Below are positions 62,359 to 64,000 of a DNA stretch of 64,000 bases, piece by piece. Position 1 is the first letter of the stretch. Each line of letters starts with the position of its first letter. Source of the DNA: Symbiodinium natans (taxonomy: Eukaryota > Sar > Dinophyceae > Suessiales > Symbiodiniaceae); NCBI GenBank assembly GCA_905221605.1, contig CAJNDS010002079.1, forward strand, positions 2,472,501 through 2,536,500. The letters are read 5' to 3'. The position numbers and the translations under genes were made by a program. The notes beneath the pieces were generated by a model. It was not told the DNA's origin. It saw only the letters and a program-made list of their open reading frames with translations, and searched no databases.

Positions 62359-63339
62359 CTAGCCAGGGGGCGACTCGTCTGTCTTTTCCCCTGGTTCGCT
62401 TTTCCTGGAGCGCCTGGGGGTGCGCTCCCTTGCATCGTTCGCTGCTTTTGCTGCCGACTCGGATGCATCCTTGAGGGCTGTGTTCAAGGCCGTTGTCAGG
62501 CATTGCTGACGCGCCTCGACGGCTTTGGTCTCCCTGTCTACGTCCATGCGTACTTCGCTCTCTGCTTTTGCGGCTTCTGCCACCTCGTCCTCTGTCAAGT
62601 CGATCATGCCTTCCGGAGTCTCGCCAGTGGTTGCAGCGGCAAGTTGCGCCGAAACCGAGGCGAGCTTGGATGCCCATTGCGTCTCTACCTGCGCAAAGTC
62701 TTCCATAGCCACTGCTCTCTCCTTGAACTGTTGTTGCAGCAATTCCTCTATGGAGCGCAGGTATGCTTCCCAATTGCTGGCATATGTAGCTTTCTGCGTG
62801 CGAATGGCTTCTAGTTCTTTGCGCACCTCTGTCTGCGCGGAGACCAGCTTGTGCAGGATTTTCCCCTGCACGGAAGCCTGGCCTGTGTTCAGAGCACCTA
62901 GTTTTGCTTGCAAATCCGGGGACATCTTTTCTGCAGGGACAAGGGCGGCTAGTTGCGCTAGCAACTTTTGCTCCTCTGTCTGCTGGGGTGGCAGCGCTGG
63001 GGCACTCACGGCCTTTGGTCCAGGTCCAACCTCTGGTTCTGGAGGCAGAGGCAGCTGCGCTGCTTGCGGTGCCTGTGGTGTGTGTGGTTTGCCACCCTTG
63101 CCTCCCTTCGCTGGTGCCTTTGGCACCGTGGAAGCTGTTCCTGGATCTGGTTGCCTTCTGCGCGGCGAAACTCGCCTGCGTGGTGACTTTGCTTGTGAAC
63201 GCCAGGGCGCGCTCGACCAACTGTCCTCCTTGGCGGTGTAGGCGTACCACGGCTGCCCACAAAGACCACAAAAAGTCTGTGATCCTTTGACCATGTTGCC
63301 ACAACTGTTGCACTTCCATGGCTGTGTCCTGCCCGCCAT
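62359..63339 (-). CDS. LINE ORF1, zinc-motif and coiled-coil RNA-binding protein
   Basis: Start chosen at 63339 (MAGRTQPWKCNSCGNMVKGS), though the frame is open upstream to 63561. W-K-C-x2-C-x10-C-x2-C-x2-W (residues 8-24) is a RanBP2-like zinc ribbon. Then a Pro/Lys-rich basic linker, a long helical region (EEQKLLAQLAALVPAEKMS.. to the KAVEARQQCLTTALNTALKD region) with coiled-coil heptads, and a basic tail (ARERTPRRSRKSEPG). This is the usual layout of a LINE ORF1 nucleic-acid chaperone. The 763-codon frame over the same region is real only downstream of 62359. Confidence 0.65.
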   Translation of the reverse strand: MAGRTQPWKCNSCGNMVKGSQTFCGLCGQPWYAYTAKEDSWSSAPWRSQAKSPRRRVSPRRRQPDPGTASTVPKAPAKGGKGGKPHTPQAPQAAQLPLPPEPEVGPGPKAVSAPALPPQQTEEQKLLAQLAALVPAEKMSPDLQAKLGALNTGQASVQGKILHKLVSAQTEVRKELEAIRTQKATYASNWEAYLRSIEELLQQQFKERAVAMEDFAQVETQWASKLASVSAQLAAATTGETPEGMIDLTEDEVAEAAKAESEVRMDVDRETKAVEARQQCLTTALNTALKDASESAAKAANDARERTPRRSRKSEPGEKTDESPPG

Positions 63340-63561
63340 GGTTGTTTCTGCTGAGCTGCTTCCACGACGAACACTTCTGCCGCGAAGGAGCTCTAGCGCT
63401 TGTCTGGGTAAAGAAGTCGGCGCGTGATGACTGCGCAACAACTGCGCCGCTCTTCTGACCACCACTGTAGGCACGCTCGCTCCCGACACAAACTGCAGGA
63501 GGGTGGCTCGCGCTCGCGTTCGCAAGCGTCTGCGTGCTCTGTGCCAGGATGGTTCCTTCAC

Positions 63562-63911
63562 GTGGCACTTTCGAGGAATTTTGTCCAGTCAATGTCAACA
63601 GAGCAAAGACGAATACAAATCTCATGCACTGAAAGATTGTTCCAAACACGTCGGCAAAGTTAATTGCAGCGAGGTGCTTGAAGTGAACCGGGCCAGCAAA
63701 GAGGTTGGCGCAGCAAAGCGCGGCAGCCTAAATCCAGCTCAGTCGGAACTCCACGCCAACGACGAAGTCAAGCAAGGTGTGATGTTGATTAGCACAGCCA
63801 CCGCACTTGCGGACGTGGCGTGCGCGAGGGTTATTACAACCACTCTTAGGGCCAGGGCCTCCCGCAACGTGGACCTCAAGGGAAACTACACGCTGGCAAG
63901 CCGAGACACCT
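63562..63911 (-). other. LINE 5' region
   Basis: GC-rich, no tandem structure; on the minus strand it begins at the edge of the telomere array (GGTGTCTCGGCTTGCC). Confidence 0.5.
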
Positions 63912-63965
63912 AGGGTTTAGGGTTTAGGGTTTAGGGTTTAGGGTTTAGGGTTTAGGGTTTAGGGT
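63911..63965 (+). repeat. TTTAGGG array at the 5' end of the retrotransposon
   Basis: Seven or more perfect units immediately outside the element. The sequence after 63965 ends in CCACAG near 63996, a possible acceptor at the window edge. Confidence 0.95.
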
Positions 63966-64000
63966 GACCTCATTGATGACCGTATCGTTTCCACAGTTTG

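Larger units (their letters stand above)
46881..63911 (-). mobile_element. LINE-like retrotransposon inserted in telomere repeats (with nested DNA transposon)
   Basis: Read on the minus strand: 5' region 63911-63562, ORF1 (to 62359), ORF2 N-terminal domain, GVPG repeats (interrupted by the 8.5-kb transposon), RNase H, APE endonuclease, reverse transcriptase, C-terminal zinc-finger-like motif, 3' region to 46881. No LTRs and no poly-A. TTTAGGG arrays abut both ends on the plus strand, and joining them across the element keeps the 7-bp register. ORF2 is broken by the transposon, a 1-base deletion in the repeats (~52450), and a frameshift between the halves of RNase H (~51150), so this copy is dead. 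Terminus coordinates are set by where the arrays begin. Confidence 0.75.

Noticed and set aside
62359-63649. Upstream half of the 763-codon minus frame as a protein
   Set aside because: Shadow of ORF1, whose frame has the zinc motif and coiled coil; the 763-codon frame becomes credible only after the ORF1 stop.

Overview
The window looks like nuclear DNA of a dinoflagellate. The evidence is scattered plant-type telomere repeats (TTTAGGG/CCCTAAA), GC-rich micro-exons whose open frames end at GT, GC or GA donors and start after AG|G acceptors, a ubiquitin-like plus ankyrin-repeat protein typical of Symbiodiniaceae-like genomes, and large decayed retroelements. There is no prokaryotic operon structure, rRNA or CRISPR. 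Genus cannot be read from the sequence; core dinoflagellate (Suessiales or Prorocentrales type) is an inference. || Layout, 0-46.8 kb: a mosaic of over 100 short interstitial telomere-like arrays in both orientations, microsatellites, poly-G/poly-C tracts and small dispersed palindromic elements. Between them lie islands of about 30-120 bp with open frames and splice-like borders. About twenty islands share one arrangement on the + strand: CCCTAAA array, 65-118 bp of unique GC-rich exon-like sequence, TTTAGGG array. So the presumed introns tend to begin with TTTAGGG and end with CCCTAAA, i.e. they carry inverted telomere-repeat ends. One gene can be assembled completely (20949-22160, six coding segments, all phases consistent, 201 codons plus stop, N-myristoylation-type start). 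One of its introns is a 96-bp CCCTAAA array flanked by a perfect 20-bp direct repeat; splicing at the duplicated AG|GT restores the exon. Three more arrays (near 304-476, 14466-14662 and 29546-29725) are flanked by 15-21 bp direct repeats. An ankyrin gene (8965-10257) is intact at its 5' end and frameshifted twice near its 3' end. || Layout, 46.9-63.9 kb: one nested mobile-element block. A large minus-strand LINE-like retrotransposon (about 63911 to 46881) has an ORF1 with a zinc motif and coiled coil, and an ORF2 polyprotein ordered novel N-terminal domain, 66-bp GVPG repeats, RNase H, APE-type endonuclease, reverse transcriptase. RNase H lies upstream of the endonuclease, which is unusual. 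On both sides it abuts TTTAGGG repeats in the same register. Inside its repeat region sits an 8,544-bp DNA transposon (52838-61381) with 29-bp terminal inverted repeats and a short duplication; excising it rejoins the LINE reading frame. The transposon carries three plus-strand genes (an acidic/basic accessory protein, a lysine-rich coiled-coil protein, a transposase-like protein) plus a passenger segment with a host-like exon and telomere repeats. || Other dispersed families recognised by eye: a 109-bp hairpin (MITE-like) with 3-bp target duplications in at least eight places, one copy split by a telomere array and another nested inside a second element; four further small families; a ~740-bp inverted duplication (6905-7616 and 23470-24245); and a 68-bp unit with C-run and microsatellite tail in two inverted copies. 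A working model that ties these together is that telomere-repeat DNA is being inserted into genes and spliced out as introns; that model is inference, while the duplications and splice-site geometry are directly visible.
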